Positions 40,061-51,900 of a stretch of DNA of 64,000 bases are shown piece after piece. The stretch covers positions 29,311,121 through 29,375,120 of the forward strand of contig CM041085.1 in the NCBI GenBank assembly GCA_023079485.1. The letters are read 5' to 3'. This DNA comes from Archilochus colubris. Lineage: Eukaryota > Chordata > Aves > Apodiformes > Trochilidae. The position numbers and the translations under genes were made by a program. Position 1 is the first letter of the stretch. Every line of letters starts with the position of its first letter. Below the pieces are notes generated by a model that saw only the letters and a list, made by a program, of their open reading frames with translations, was not told where the DNA came from and searched no databases.

Positions 40061-40970
40061 AATAATAAAGCTTTTTAAGTTTTCTTGAGAAACACTGACT
40101 TAACAAGTACCAGATGTTGCTGATGAAATGTGCTATATCAATAAAAATAGATTACCTTTACATTACAATATTATGAATTCAATGTAAAGCATCTATGTTT
40201 CAGGTAGGAAAAGTCTTCAGAAAGTAATTCCTTTCAAAATATTAATTAAAGATCACATAATTCATATGATTTAAACACAAATTAATGACTTTAGAAAAGG
40301 ATTTAAACAACATAAATGTGAGAGCAGTTCTTCAGTAATAAAAACTTGACAAATTAAAAAAAGAATATTTAATAAACTTATTAGTCATGCTTATTATCAT
40401 ACTGTATCAGTTTTTCTGGGCTTTTACTCATTTTCATTTTTTCAGGCTTTTTCAGTTTACTGGTGCTACTGAAGTTTAATAAGGCTGCCAAATCTTAGTC
40501 ATTACACTTAACCTAAGTAAGCCAAAATTTAACATTTGAGTACAAGTGTTATGATATTCAAATATTCACTAACAATGCAAATCCACAGATGTTGAATTTT
40601 TGACTGCTGCAAGTTGATCTATCAGCCTGGCACTGCATTGTTTCGCCAGCACACAATGGGAAAAGTCAATATCCTATTACTGCACAGACCTAAAATGTGA
40701 AATATGAACATGCAGTTCCACACTTGTAGGCTCTTTCTGCTTTAGTGGAACAAAGAATAAACATAAAAAGACAGCACAAAAACCCCCCTTATATTTCATT
40801 GAGTACTGAAGTATAAGGATTTGGTACAGGTCACCAGGTCTCGCACCTAGACTTGTAAAAATTCTCTGGCAGTCCTGAAAAACATTATAATTTTGAACCA
40901 TTTAAACAAACTGAAAACCCAAACAACCTGATCTCAGACCAGACCAGAATATGGTAGGGTGAACAGAATA
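40061..40970. other. Unique noncoding DNA
   Basis: Strongly AT-rich. I see no gene, repeat or motif. Confidence 0.6.
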
Positions 40971-41150
40971 GGAAGGGAAGGGAAGGGAAGGGAAGGGAAG
41001 GGAAGGGAAGGGAAGGGAAGGGAAGGGAAGGGAAGGGAAGGGAAGGGAAGGGAAGGGAAGGGGAAGGGAAGGGAAGGGAAGGGAAGGGAAGGGAAGGGAA
41101 GGGAAGGGAAGGGAAGGGAAGGGAAGGGAAGGGAAGGGAAGGGAAGGGAA
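40971..41150 (+). repeat. (GGGAA)n pentanucleotide array
   Basis: About 180 bases of GGGAA units, with one extra G near 41061 that shifts the register. Roughly 36 GGG runs separated by AA fit the G3N2 pattern for DNA quadruplexes on the plus strand. The plus-strand frame across it (REGKG repeats) is an artefact. Confidence 0.97.
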
Positions 41151-41236
41151 AAGAGAAGAGAAGAGAAGAGAAGAGAAGAGAAGAGAAGAGAAGAGAAGAG
41201 AAGAGAAGAGAAGAGAAGAGAAGAGAAGAGAAGAGA
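41151..41236 (+). repeat. (AAGAG)n pentanucleotide array
   Basis: About 17 AAGAG units directly continue the GGGAA array, so the two form one compound homopurine block of about 265 bases. The second motif differs from the first by a single G-to-A change per unit in a suitable register. Confidence 0.97.
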
Positions 41237-41239
41237 AAA

Positions 41240-41495
41240 GATTTCAGATGGAGGAACCTACAGTTATCATCTAGTGCAAATGCCTGACCACTTCAGGGCA
41301 GACCAGAAGTCAAAGCATGTTATTAAGGGCATTGCTTTGATTCTGTGTTCAAGTCTGAAAGAAACAGATTGTGAGCAGTTTTCTTTCTTAAACACAGACA
41401 GGCTTGAGTATCGACCATCTCTCTAGGAAGCCTGTTCCAGTGTTTGACCACTGTCTCAGTCAATAAAAGTTCCCTAACATCTAGTCTGAAAATAA
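41240..41495 (-). mobile_element. CR1 3'-end relic with extra internal segment
   Basis: ATCATCTAGTGCAAATGCC, GACCACTTCAGGGCAGACC, AGCATGTTATTAAGGGCATT and, further right, GACAGGCTTGAG and GGAAGCCTGTTCCAGTGTTT are the reverse complement of a CR1 3' region of a different lineage from the other copies. The end at about 41495 (CTAACATCTAGTCTGAA) is close to the end of ORF2; the minus-strand frame shows TVVKHWNRLPREMVD. Between 41338 and 41388 a block of about 48 bases is not CR1-like and matches sequence at 42477-42516. The outermost 3' tip is replaced by the pentanucleotide array. Confidence 0.85.
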
Positions 41496-43013
41496 AATAT
41501 TTCATTATGATTGGTGTGTGTTTTGTGCAACAAAAAATCTACCTAAATACTACCTGCAAGATGGGACAGAGCATTGCTGTGAGCCCAGACATCTTATAAA
41601 CCACGTCCTCAGGATACTCAACTGAGATGAAGAGGGCCTACCCTGAGACCCCCCTCCTGCAGGTACTGTCTGAAAGTTTTCTTCCTTGAATATCTTGTGA
41701 AATAGTCAATGGCTTAGAAAGACTGATGAACAGGCTGGCTTTAAAACTTCTGAACAAAACCACAAAGAGAACTGAGACAATCATGTTCCAGTCTCTGAAG
41801 CAATGTGTTATTTTATTTAGTGGGGTAAAAAGTAAACATACTTTCAGTTTCCTGCTTGGCACCGAAATATTCATCCAGTTCTTAGACCCTTAATCCAAAG
41901 GTTTTAAAAATTTAAGAAATGTCTTAAAAAATTAAGAAATTGGACAGGAATTTTTCTGACATGGGAATATGGGTTTTTGTTTGCTTTTGGTAGGAACTAT
42001 TAATTAAATATGGCTCTCATTTGTGGATGGCTTAGACCTAGAAAAATTATATCCTCCTTTTTTTCCAAAAAATAAATAAATTGCCCCATTCTATTTGTAT
42101 CTTACAGGCTGGGAATTGCCAATATCTTTTCCCAGTGGATTACTATTGGTTAATAATAAAATTCAGTTAAATACAATTAATTCTTCCTGTGCCTACTTAT
42201 TTTGAAATAGAGATGATCTGCTCTCTGCTCCGAACTTCTGAAGATGGGCTGGTGCTACAAACCTTGCATTCTTTACAGCAGGATAACTGCACTGCTGAAA
42301 TACAAGCAATGTAAAAAAAATATTGTGATCAGGTTCCAAGATGAAAATTTTCAATGCGTTAAGTGTTTTTCAAACCAATCCAAGTTTTATGAGAATTTTT
42401 GTTGTTATGTTTTTGGTATTTGGGACTTCAAAATAAGGAATATAATTTGTTCCATCTATTAGACTAAATGCCTGAGTTCTGTGTTAATGTCTGAAAGAAA
42501 TTTTGAGCAGTTTCTTTTTGATCATCCATATATATCTCTTCTGTATCATGCTCTGCAACTGCAACTACTGCAATTAGAAAACAATCTAAAAGGAATCCTA
42601 TAGGATATTAAAAGAGTTAAAGACATGAAACCAGCTTCCTTAAACTTATAAAAACTTCATAAATCCTTTGAAATGTTGGTAGTCCAGCTTAATGCTGCAT
42701 GAACAACCATGCTTACATAAGTGATAAAATTTGATGAATATTAATCTAAGTCAAGCACTATGCATGGGAGCCTGTTTTTTCCACCTGAGAATTTTTCAGT
42801 GAAGTACTTCATTTTAATGAAAAATTAATGTTTTAAAAGATGAATCCGAGGCAAGAGAAACCTTAACATATATTTTTATTGCAAAATGCGCTGTTTATAA
42901 AGCATGTTGTAAGCAAGGCAGTAGCTGGAGTGTATGGCACATTCATACATCACCAGTCAGCTAATTAATTTTTAGGTACCTTTCACCATTTCACCTTAGC
43001 TTTTAGTGCTCTT

Positions 43014-43095
43014 TTTGGTGGGCTTTTTTGTTCTTTTGTTTGAGGGCTTTTTGTTTGGTTGGTTTTTGTGTGCTTTTTTTTTTTTTTTCTTTTAA
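43014..43095. repeat. T/G-rich low-complexity tract
   Basis: TTTTGGTGGGCTTTTTTG words followed by a T run of about 17. Same texture as the tracts at 8.3, 16.6 and 21.8 kb. Confidence 0.7.
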
Positions 43096-43351
43096 GTCAA
43101 AATTGGCAGACCATGTTGTTTATTCACATTGTAACAACAGATTTAACAGATTTGAATTTCAGAAGGCAACTTCTCATTTCTATTTTTATCTTTCACAGGA
43201 CTTTGATTCCTTCTGGGGGCTGGAATTCAAAGCTTCTTCCAACTTAAATCTTTCCAAGCTTTCCTGGGTGGTTGTACTCCTCTCCTTCTATGGCTGATCT
43301 TAAGCACCATATGAAAAAACTAAGTTATTAACATGGTCCCCCTTTTTTTTT

Positions 43352-43396
43352 ATCTTCTAGATATTACTAGATATTTATCTTCTAGATATTACTTTT
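43352..43396. repeat. 25-bp-period duplicated word
   Basis: ATCTTCTAGATATTACT occurs at 43352 and at 43377, identical over 17 bases. Confidence 0.85.
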
Positions 43397-46300
43397 GGCT
43401 GAATTTTAACTTGTGATCACTTTTTGGCAAGATAAGATTACTTAATTGCAGTCTATTTAATAAGCTAGCACATACAATTTTATTCCTTCGACTAATATCA
43501 TTATTGTATGAATAATTTACTAGAAGCTATATTTTCTCTTGGTTTACAACAATCATTCTCCTATATTGACAGTTTCTGATTCTTAAATATTCTGTCTTGT
43601 AACTCAATGTTCTTTGAAGATAGTGTATTTGTATGGAACAGACCATGCAAACCTCTGTGAGGCTATAGGTGATTGTTGCCTTCAGATCTTTTCAGTCGGA
43701 GATTGAGGGTATGACAGAACCATTTCTATGTTCAGGGAACTTTGATCATTCCTTTACCTAGCTCAAAGAAGTGGTGGGGGTTTTTTTCATGCTTTTATCT
43801 ATGCTTTTTTTTTTGAAGACCTCATATTGGTGAAGTATATGATCTTTTCACATTCTGAGAGGGAACTCCTCTGTGTTACACTACCACCAGCATGGTATAA
43901 GTGGTCTTCTGCAAGCATAAGAAGTGTTACCATGCTTCAAGGTTTTCTTGCAATAGCCAAATAGGCAGGCAGGTCCTAAAACTCAGGCAACTGAAGAACA
44001 ATAATAAGACCATTTTAAAAAACTAATATGGGCTGCTGTGTCAAGGACTTTACACTGCTGAAAGCCTGTGCAAGACAGGGGAGATGATACTTTAGATATA
44101 TTTTCTGATTTTTCTGAGATAAGGCCTATCATATCCCACAATCTTCGGACTCTATGAAGATTTGACAATATTATTTCATTTAGTGGAAAATTATGAACTC
44201 TTAACTATGCTTCTGATACTTCCTATTGCGCTTCTTGCACCTGATTTAGCTCCTATCCCCTTTGCTGTAATTACAAGTAAGCAGAAAGAGCATTTGCCTC
44301 TGTGAATTTGAAACAATATTGTCTGTCTGTCTTTGGAGATAAACAGCTAAAGCAAGAAAGAGAGAGTAGCACCTGCTGAGTGAAAGTGCACAAGATCAAA
44401 ACTGACAATCTGCTATCTCTGGCTGATTGAAGGCTCCTGGGGAATGACCTATCATTTTGAATTAGATCAGACCAGGAGACAGTCAAGATTGTCCTAAGTT
44501 AAAATCCAGAAAATGGCATTTCTTTCTACTTCTTTCCCTTTCTTTTCAGAAGTCTTGGCTATGATCCTTTCCACTGGGATATAATGTATGCTACTCTGAC
44601 TACAGAGAGTCAAGGACCTGGATGGTCATCTCAGTAACTGTGGTCTAGTTACTTTGATTCCCGAGGCTCTCCCTATTGCTAAGATCGCTGATTATATCAC
44701 ACTTATTTGCTGCCCTACTGTTGTATCATATCTGCCTTATCCCAAAGGAATGTGCAGCAGGCTGAAAGATTTGAGGAAAAAATTGGGAAGAAATTGCGTA
44801 AGAATGATTTAAGGAATGAGGAGAAAGAAGAAGCAAAAGCTGCATGTACATGTCAGAAATATTTAATTGAGAGACACAACCTCAACTAAATGGAACTGTG
44901 GCTACATAGACTGTTAGGTGACTGAATGGTCTGTGCCTGTTTTAAACATACCATTTGTCTTCAAAAGAACCATAGCCAGTGAGAGGCTTGTAGAAAGGAG
45001 AAAACATTACTGGGAGAATTCAGGTTGCCTTGAGACACTTACATTGTAAGAACTCACGTATTTCTATCTTGTTTCAAAACCGTACATCACTTCATATGTG
45101 GTTTGGATGAGTGCACAGCATGACTAAGTTATATGGGGGCATGGGAGTGAAAATTATACCTGACAAAGGAGGTATAATTTGATTGCTGAAATTTCTCAAA
45201 GCTGAATTGTGGGAGGCAGTAGCTTTAAAATCTGCTAGAACACTTTGTAGAAGCCTGTAGTATATTTTAGTAGCTGCATAAGACATGTTTGGTTGCTTCT
45301 TTGGAGACATTTCCTTTGCACTCCAGATTTCTATCCCATAGCCTTTGCTACACAAGACTTGAAAAGAATTGTGAGTACTTCTTGGCAGTAGAGCTGCCCA
45401 TTAAGAAAAAAAAACAAAAACCAAAAACCAAAAAACGCAAAAAGCTGAGTTAAAAAATAGTTTTTAGAAGAGATGTTCCCAATTCTAAATTGCACCATAG
45501 ATATATGGCAAATTTATTTTTATGTCATTTCAAGACCTTAGAAACAGAAGTAGTTTCTTCCATGATGCAGACAACTTAATAGTGTTGTTCCTATAAAAAA
45601 GTTAATAAAATGCTGGAAGAAGTGGGAGGCTTGTTATCTAGGATAACACTGTGATGGGTGGTAGGAAGAACTAATGATAAAAAAGTAAGAGGACAGCTTA
45701 GGGATTTGATACAGAAGACCACTTAGTGTTTAAAAATATCTGTCATTTTACCAGAATCTAAGTCAAATATGTCTCATTTTGTTGGATTTTCATCTGTTCA
45801 AATAAAACATTGGAATTTAAAACAAGTATTTCCAATATTAAGGAAAAATCTGAGTTTGCTGGATATGCCAAATGTCTTGTTATTCTTTCATATCAGCTAT
45901 CCCTAACATGCTTCACACAGTAGTGAATGAACACATTTACTAAAAAATGGTGCAGTTTAGCTTCAGTGCTTGATTTTTCTGTCTATCTTTATTCTCTCTG
46001 AGTTGAGGTGTTCTCCACACAGATGATCATGCTCTGAAAATGTCATCTTTGCTGGCCCCTTGAACCTCTCAGAATTGCTCTCCTACCTCTCTAAGCTCCA
46101 TCTCCCAAAGAGCTAACAAAAGGGATTCTTATTCATCCCTTGATTGGTTCTTCCCTCTCTCCTACAGAAAACAAAGTAGAGTCTATTGACTGTTATCTTT
46201 TTCTGTCCTTGCACAAGAGCTGCCTCAAATTCAGACAGTAAGGCTTTGGATTCGAGTCCATCTTTTCACCTGCTCTGGGGCAGGACCTCATTGACTGGGA

Positions 46301-48088
46301 GACTGGTCCTTCACTATATCTGCTAAGAGCTTTGATAATGCAATGAATTAACAACAATTAGAAGAATAAGGTCTTTTTCAGTCCTTACTGGGGACTGGGA
46401 AGGGAAGGGAAAAGAATACAAAAGCATAAATGATCAGCTGAAAATTACAACTCTCCCTAGTAACAAGGAAGTGACAGAAAAATGCATTGGCTGTGTAATT
46501 ACAAGTGGAAAGAGGTGAAAATATTGCCTTCAGAATATATTACAGAGTACAACTCTTTCTTAATTTCATCTTTATATGTGCCTTAGAAAGCCATAACTGC
46601 TTATTATGCAACTATATTTTTATTATAAAGAAGATGTGCTTTATAGAAATCCTTCAAAAAAATCTTGTTATTTCTTAATTGAAATATTTTCAGCTCTACT
46701 AAAAAATAGAATACTGAGATATCTCAAAATTTTTCCAAAGCTGTATCTTACCCTCTTTTATGTTTTTTAATTTTTTGCTTCTTTCCCTCCTCCAAGACTC
46801 ACTCAAGGCTCTTGGTAGTTATGTTTATGGACTGAGGCATTCTGTTTTACACATTTTGCTCTACAGAATATTTTCTGAATCAATGACTTACTCAAGAGAG
46901 TTTATCTGAATACTGAAAAATTTGTGTCCTGCCTACTGCAGCAACCGAGATGCTGAACATACTCTACAAAAAAAATGCAAGCATCAAGTACAAATGTAGG
47001 TTTGCTGAAGCTGGAGTACCCTGATGCTGGATATAGGTTACCAAATCACTGATGGAACTGTGTGCCACCTCTTTCCTAACAAAAGAGGTATTAGATTAGT
47101 TGGCTGTCAGGAGAAGAATGAGCTAAGATGATTAATTAAGGAGTCCATACCAAGATTATTCCAAATATTTGCAACAAACAATATGACTGAGTGTGTAGAG
47201 GCAACATTGCATTTAAACCCCAGATACTTATCAGTACTGGTAGAAAGCATTCCAAGCAATTGGATGTTGCTTGTAGTGGATCATTTCAGCAGTGATTCAT
47301 CAAATGCTATCACATTTATCTGACAGAACTCAAAACTGGTAAATGTTCTAATGGAACGTAATAACAAGGGTGAGTTGTACATTTGTAGCACTTACTAAAA
47401 AGAATACCAGGATTGACAAATTGGAGTGGCAATTTTGGCAGTCCTAAAATGAAGCATTTGTACAGTATATACAGTGTCTGGAGATGTGGAATGTATTCCA
47501 ATATGAAATGCAGAGAGGTTTCTTAACATCTTTCTGAAGCTTCATGCCAAGATGGTGCCTGATTTTCATCCTGTCACTCACAAAACCTATTACATCTGTT
47601 GTTTCAATGTGTGAAGAGTGACCCGGTTCAAGCTGCTGCTAAAACTTGAGTTTAATTAATAAGAAGGAAGCTGGCTCATGGATAATTAAGAGCAGAGTAA
47701 GAAATTCTGGACAATGCAGTAGCAAAACTGCACTTGGAAGAAAGATGTAGAGTAGTTTAAGAAAAATAAAGCCCAGAAAGCTCCAAATTTTCACCTTCCT
47801 GGGAAACTTCACTGAAATCATCACAAATACTGGACTGGCCAACTGAGTTGCCTCTCTTCTTTAAAGAGGTCGTAACAAAAAAACAAGCTTTAAAGGACTC
47901 TAACTCATCAATGCCACTTAGAGTTGCAGTCCTATGATAAGTACAGCTGCTTATCTCTCCATATGAACACCCTTATTGTGGAATTAACAGGGGTTTTCCT
48001 TTACACCAGTATCCCTGAACATGGTGCCTGTACTGCCAGGAAGTCCCTTTTCAGCACAAGAATCACTTGAGGATGTCCTCTACCATTT

Positions 48089-48300
48089 CATAGAATCATA
48101 GAATCATAGAATTGGCTGGGTTGGAAGGGACCTCAGAGATCATCGAGTCCAACCCTTGAACCACCGTTGCAGTTGCTAGACCATGGCACTGAGTGCCACA
48201 TCCAGTCTCTTTTTAAATATCTCCAGGGACGGAGAATCCACTACTTCCCTGGGCAGCCCATTCCAAGGCTTGATCACTCTCTCGGTAAAGAAATTCTTTG
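48089..48300 (-). mobile_element. CR1 3' end, short copy
   Basis: Three near-perfect CATAGAAT octamers are followed by GGCTGGGTTGGAAGGGACC and ATCATCGAGTCCAACCC. The element breaks off after GGTAAAGAAATTCTTT. It is almost identical in wording to the first 210 bases of the copy at 32.9 kb. Only the 3' untranslated region and the last codons are present. Confidence 0.95.
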
Positions 48301-49272
48301 TGGGCTGTCTTATGCAAAATTTTTGGAGCATCTAACACTCCACAGCCTTTTCTGTTCTAACCACAGTGGCCACACATTTGTCTGGAACATATCTTAAATC
48401 TTTTTGTCCCATACATTTATGATTTTTTCCCTATGATGTCTTCTAAGAAGACACATATTATTATGTTGTAATCCACTGTCCTTTGCCATCTTCTACCTAT
48501 TAAAAATTCTCCTTTGAAATGGTTTTCTATTTTTACCTTCTCTTTTCTTAGTTCTCTGTGGCTGAACACAACAGGGAAGTAATCCAGATCGGAGCTTTCC
48601 ACAAAATAAACACTCTCATGTGTAATTCTGTAATGCCCCTTGAAGTACTTTTTATTTTCTGCTTATTTCACTTTAAAATACACTTTCATAGATAGGATTA
48701 CCTGATATTTTCTTAACAGTTGAAGGTGATCAAGTTAAGTGTAAAAACTGTACCTATACACACACGTAGATTAGTTTACAGTCATCTGGGTTTTGATTGA
48801 CACAGAAAATTATATTGAGTAATGATTTTATTCGAAGGTACTCAGTATAGCTAAACTCCCTGTCACAATTCTCTAAGAAATAATTCCAAGCATTTTTTGA
48901 GTAATAACCACCATATTACACTGCTACAGAGTGTTTGAAACACACAAAGGCACAATTATCAGAAGGCACGAGAAGGGCTCTGGGATTATGAGCAATCAGC
49001 CACAGGTACTTGGTCACGTGGTACTAGGATATACACAGAAAGCAGGATTTTCTGAAAAATAGCCCTGTGTAGTACAAAATTCTTAAGCAGTCTTTGCTAC
49101 TTCTTTCATAGATCTCAGGTCTTCAAGAAGTCAAAATAAAGATCTGAACACACTAATCACAAATCCTCCAGTTAAACTCTGAAAGTCCATTTGTGGCATA
49201 TGTCTTGATCTGTATCACACAGAAATGTTGGCACACATTGTTATATAAACACAATAAAAATGCATTTCAGGA
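48301..49272. other. Unique noncoding DNA
   Basis: No gene or repeat was recognised between the CR1 fragment and the solo LTR. Confidence 0.6.
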
Positions 49273-49590
49273 TGTAGCAGGAGGAGCCATTCTTGCTCCT
49301 GAAGCTAGACGAGCTGCTGGTCTCTTCCAGGCCTCCAGCCACCACACAGCGCTTCCAGGGTAGAAGTGCAGCGGGAAGAGCCTTTCTTGCTCCATGGGCT
49401 CAACAAGCTGCTGGCCTCTCCATGCCTCGCACCAGAGTGAGCTGAACTTTCCTCTGTGGGTGTGTGTCCCACCTTTATTGGCCCCCTGATCTTACTCATG
49501 CCCAATAGGGGCCTATCCTAATCAGGCACAGGTGGACTCACACCCACTCACTGGCAATTCGAGGCACCTGGTTTATCTTGTTTCTCTACA
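49273..49590 (-). mobile_element. Solo LTR, same family as the element at 61 kb
   Basis: The 318-base segment begins TGTAGCAGGAGGAGCC and ends GTTTCTCTACA on the plus strand. Read on the minus strand it starts TGTAGAGAAACAAGATAAACC and follows the LTRs at 61-62 kb closely: GGTGCCTCG, GGGTGTGAGTCCACCTGTGCC and GGGGCCAATAAAGGTG, with the polyadenylation word AATAAA at 49474-49479 on the minus strand. Flanking six-mers TCAGGA and TTAGGA differ at one base and look like a decayed target duplication. It is about 95 bases longer than its relatives because the 3' module (CAGCAGCT...GAGCAAGAA.GGCT...CCTGCT) is present twice. No internal sequence remains, as expected after LTR-LTR recombination. Confidence 0.92.
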
Positions 49591-50231
49591 TTAGGAGTCA
49601 AAGAAGTAAAGACATCAGAAATAAAGTTGTTACTTACCTGAACAGAATGACTGACTCTGTACTTTCATTCATTTACTTTCTTAGCATTCAACTTTTAAAC
49701 TTCACTTTCTACAGAAATACCTTGATTGTCATTAAATGTTTAATCTATTGGCTGATGGCTTCTCTTTCTGCAGAGGATGAGATCTGCCAGAGCTAATATT
49801 TCCTGTCACATCAGGGGGGGCTTTCTCACAGATTCCTGCAAACTTCCACATGGAAGTACATAATTTTGAGTGCCTGATTACCAAAAAGTAAGTGAAAAAT
49901 GTTTTGGTTTTTTTTTTATTACACTGGGGAAAATATAATTGTTATTTCACCTCAACTTTTTCCAGACAAGTACTATGGACTCTTTTGCACAGTCTAGTCC
50001 TTGACTTTGGGTAGAAGCAGACGGGCAATATTTTGGCAAAATGTTGGGTTCGTGTTGAACTCAGCAGAGACAAGTCACCAGGAGCATCTGCCTTCTCAGA
50101 GAGTCAAAAAATCCCACCTATCTCTGAGGCAGGTGGTTTGCAGAAGGGCATGGATTTTCTCTCTGGTGACAAGCAGAGGCTCTAATGTCACCACTATCTG
50201 TAACTTTGCCATGGCTGAGTGGTAGAGGTGT

Positions 50232-50275
50232 AATCATAGAATATCAGGTTGGAAGGGGTTTCAAGGATCCAGCCT
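50232..50275 (-). mobile_element. Very short CR1 3'-end fragment
   Basis: AATCATAGAATATCAGGTTGG followed by AAGGGGTTTCAAGGATC matches the reverse complement of the outermost CR1 3' end. Recognisable similarity stops after about 45 bases. Confidence 0.65.
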
Positions 50276-51738
50276 TCCTCAACAAAATCACTTGGCCCTC
50301 AGCAGCCCATCAATAAGCTCAGAAAGATGCAATGGGCCCTGCTGTGAGGCTGGGAGAGGAGCAGACCTAGAGCCTGCTGCTTCACCCAAGCTGCAGAAAC
50401 ACAGCAGGAGAAGGGGTTCCTGCTGAGCTCCTCCTGGCACCCCATATGAAGCCTCCCTACAAAGAGAAGCAGTCATTGCAGCGTGGTGGTTCAGTGTCCT
50501 GCATCAATGCTGTCAGCTCTGGCCAAGGGTGCCCTACATGCATCAAAACAAATCACTCTTTTCAAGGTTTGAGTAGACATGCAGCACATAATCATCACCT
50601 TTCCAGGGCTGGGAGGGTTTCTGTTTTCTTCTCCTTTCCTTGAGCAACAAGGTTAGAGCCCAAAGTATATCATTAATTTTATTTATGCTTCTGTAACTCA
50701 CAAGTAGCTCCTTTAGAGTCAATAGAAGATGAAAACAGTGAGCACCAATTCCTGAGGCACTTAAAAATCTGAGCAAAATTAAAAACAGTCTGCAAACAGC
50801 ATTGTGTCTGAACAAGATGCTTTTTTCATAATGGACATGAATGGAAAATAAAATTATTTTCACAAATCTTGTAAAAATTCCATTTGAAACAAAGAGCACT
50901 CAGTGTCTGTAACATGAACAGATGTGTGAAATATCTTATTTTTGGTCCAAACTTCAAAATTAATTTTTAATTTGTAACTCAGTTTGGAAACTAGAGCTCT
51001 TGATCAATGCTGTGTGAAAAATTACATCCTTTTTCAAAATACTTCATAACCTAAAAAGAAAGGTAGTATTGTTTGAGAGCTCACTTCATTTTTACCAAAT
51101 ATTTTGATTTCTAGATTGTCTAAATACTGTAGTTGCTAGTTCCATCTTCTTTATACATTTGACTGGAAGGTACTGATGAAATAAAACAACAAGTCTTAAA
51201 AGACTAGGGGAAAAAAAATCTTTGCAGTAGTTCTCTTCTAGAAACCTAGAACAGGACAGGCTGGGCAGCTCAGCTCAGGTACAAATGAAATATGTTGAAA
51301 AATATACACTTGCATTCTTTTCAAATAACCATAATTACCTAACTTTATAATGACATGAAATCAAAATATGATTTCGGAGAGATGTCTTTGCCACTGTGAA
51401 ATCCTTTTCTTCCTGAAAAACATAACAATAATAATGACATTTAATGAAAATCCATATGCAGATGAATAATGATTTAATGTTTTTTCATAACTATTTCATG
51501 GTGTCAGCACACCTGAATATCATACTTTCCATGGGAAGTTATTCTACTTTAAGATTGCTAATGTCAGTGTTAAGGGTTTAAACTATTGTGCTGGGTTAAG
51601 AACAAAAGGAATATGTTTGTGTCCAGCATCTGCTGGAACTGAAAGGTCTTCAGACTGATGGCAAGCACCCCTGACAGCATGGTGAGAGCTAAGAGGTTAG
51701 AAGAATGGACTGTAGATATCTGTTCCCTTAATGTCTGG

Positions 51739-51900
51739 TGTCACAGTTTAACCCTGGGCTGGCAATTAAACAAAGAGATGAAGCACTACATAGCTGGTGC
51801 TATGTTCTGCCCCAGGCCTGACTGCTGCTCAGCACAGATTTTGTTTGCTTATTTCCTAGGATTCGGGGGATAAGGGAACTGTAGAGGCTTTGACACACCT
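51739..51900 (+). other. Possible old LTR-like fragment
   Basis: TGTCACAGTTTAACCCTGGG followed by CTGGCAATTAA resembles the start of a dispersed avian repeat I recall as LTR-like, but no matching 3' end or second copy lies in the window. The 3' limit given is arbitrary. Treat this as a lead only. Confidence 0.25.

Larger units (their letters stand above)
41496..48088. other. Gene-free unique DNA
   Basis: No gene was found. It contains a T/G tract (43014-43095), a 25-bp duplicated word (43352-43393) and an A/C-rich tract (45404-45435). Stretches at 42720-42990, 46440-46660 and 47540-47830 contain several TAATTA-type homeodomain words in otherwise balanced sequence and could be conserved regulatory elements. 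The remainder holds nothing I can name. Confidence 0.55.

Noticed and set aside
40959..41426. 155-codon frame with REGKG repeats
   Set aside because: It translates the GGGAA/AAGAG microsatellite and then runs into CR1 relic sequence. No gene.
46248..46259. GGATTCGAGTCC, resembling a tRNA B box
   Set aside because: No A box at the right distance, no cloverleaf and no SINE body or tail around it.
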